A DNA stretch of 64,000 nt from positions 62,001-126,000 of the IMG/VR virus record IMGVR_UViG_3300042878_001497; one strand, 5' to 3'. The notes under the pieces were generated by a model. The model was not told the origin of the DNA and made no database searches. It saw only the letters and a program-made list of their open reading frames with translations. Positions 63,870-64,000 of the stretch are shown in pieces (within the stretch, counting starts at the first letter, position 1; each line of letters begins with the position of its first letter). Source of the stretch: a virus. The position numbers and the translations under genes are program-made.

Positions 63870-64000
63870 ATGAAAGCTAGTGAATTTAAAAGTCTAATTA
63901 AAGAAGCTGTAAGAGAAGCTATCAGAGAAGAACTTTCTGAAATGAAAGCTCCCGCTCCTATGCAGACTGAAGCTACAGCACCTGCACCTAAGCCATTACA
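63870..64000 (+). CDS. hypothetical protein, cut by the window end
   Basis: At least 43 residues: KASEFKSLIKEAVREAIREELSEMKAP, an amphipathic helix followed by Ala/Pro/Thr-rich sequence. This opening helix is common at the N terminus of structural proteins in T4-like phages. The rest lies outside the window. Confidence 0.6.
   Translation, partial: MKASEFKSLIKEAVREAIREELSEMKAPAPMQTEATAPAPKPL

Noticed and set aside
1-64000. Integrase, transposase or rRNA genes
   Set aside because: I looked for recombinase motifs, IS-type terminal repeats and rRNA signatures and saw none; the phage appears not to be temperate on the evidence of this window.

Overview
The window reads as part of a large, tailed (myovirus-like) phage genome that infects a member of the Bacteroidota. 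Phage signs: a PolA-family DNA polymerase with a proofreading domain, a gp55-like sigma factor, a GH19 endolysin beside a holin, tail-fibre and baseplate proteins, a tRNA array, and dozens of tiny overlapping genes, all but one on the + strand. Host signs: about thirty promoters fit TTG-N20-TAtcTTTAg, close to the Bacteroidota -33/-7 consensus. Shine-Dalgarno sites are nearly absent, leaders are A-rich, and several proteins belong to families known from Bacteroidota, including three with type IX secretion (T9SS) C-terminal signals.

Layout. 0-3 kb: an apparent operon for a 7-deazaguanine DNA modification (DpdA-like transglycosylase, PurN-like formyltransferase, P-loop kinase, QueF). 3-5.4 kb: DNA polymerase. 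5.4-8.2 kb: chaperones (Hsp20, GroES, GroEL). 8.2-11 kb: small genes and a DUF2589-like pair. 11-12.8 kb: eight ordinary tRNA genes, one aberrant tRNA-like gene, a small lipoprotein and structured spacers. 12.9-27.1 kb: exported and adhesive proteins (two type A and one type B T9SS signal, a CsgG-like lipoprotein, two outer-membrane barrels, a C-type lectin) interleaved with tail-fibre-like genes. 27.1-28.4 kb: lysis genes. 28.5-30 kb: an Nmad1/DUF1599-like protein, a Cas4-like nuclease and a small DNA-binding candidate.

30-45.7 kb: a glycosylation block of mostly overlapping genes, with many glycosyltransferases and four sugar-nucleotide SDR enzymes. 45.7-51.2 kb: small regulatory or unknown genes, an HNH-like protein, a DUF932-like protein and a GIY-YIG protein. 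51.2-52.1 kb: a largely non-coding segment with at least 13 copies of AACCGT and a second palindromic repeat, a candidate replication origin or regulatory array. 52.1-56.8 kb: a run of mostly single-gene transcription units, each with its own promoter and a leader usually ending GGTTATG. 57-60.5 kb: one minus-strand membrane protein, unknowns, a T5orf172-type GIY-YIG protein and an HD hydrolase. 60.5-64 kb: the sigma factor followed by baseplate-like genes, cut by the window end.

How it may fit together. The base-modification operon probably protects virion DNA from restriction. Chaperones and tRNAs support heavy late protein synthesis. Host-type promoters drive small early or middle genes, while the phage sigma may serve the variant TATTTATA promoters seen before lysis and baseplate genes. 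The most unusual parts are the T9SS/CsgG-like surface module, the predicted formylated-preQ1 pathway, terminators folded inside promoter spacers, and the AACCGT array whose complement appears in the leaders of several small genes. All functions are read from sequence by eye; no database search was run.
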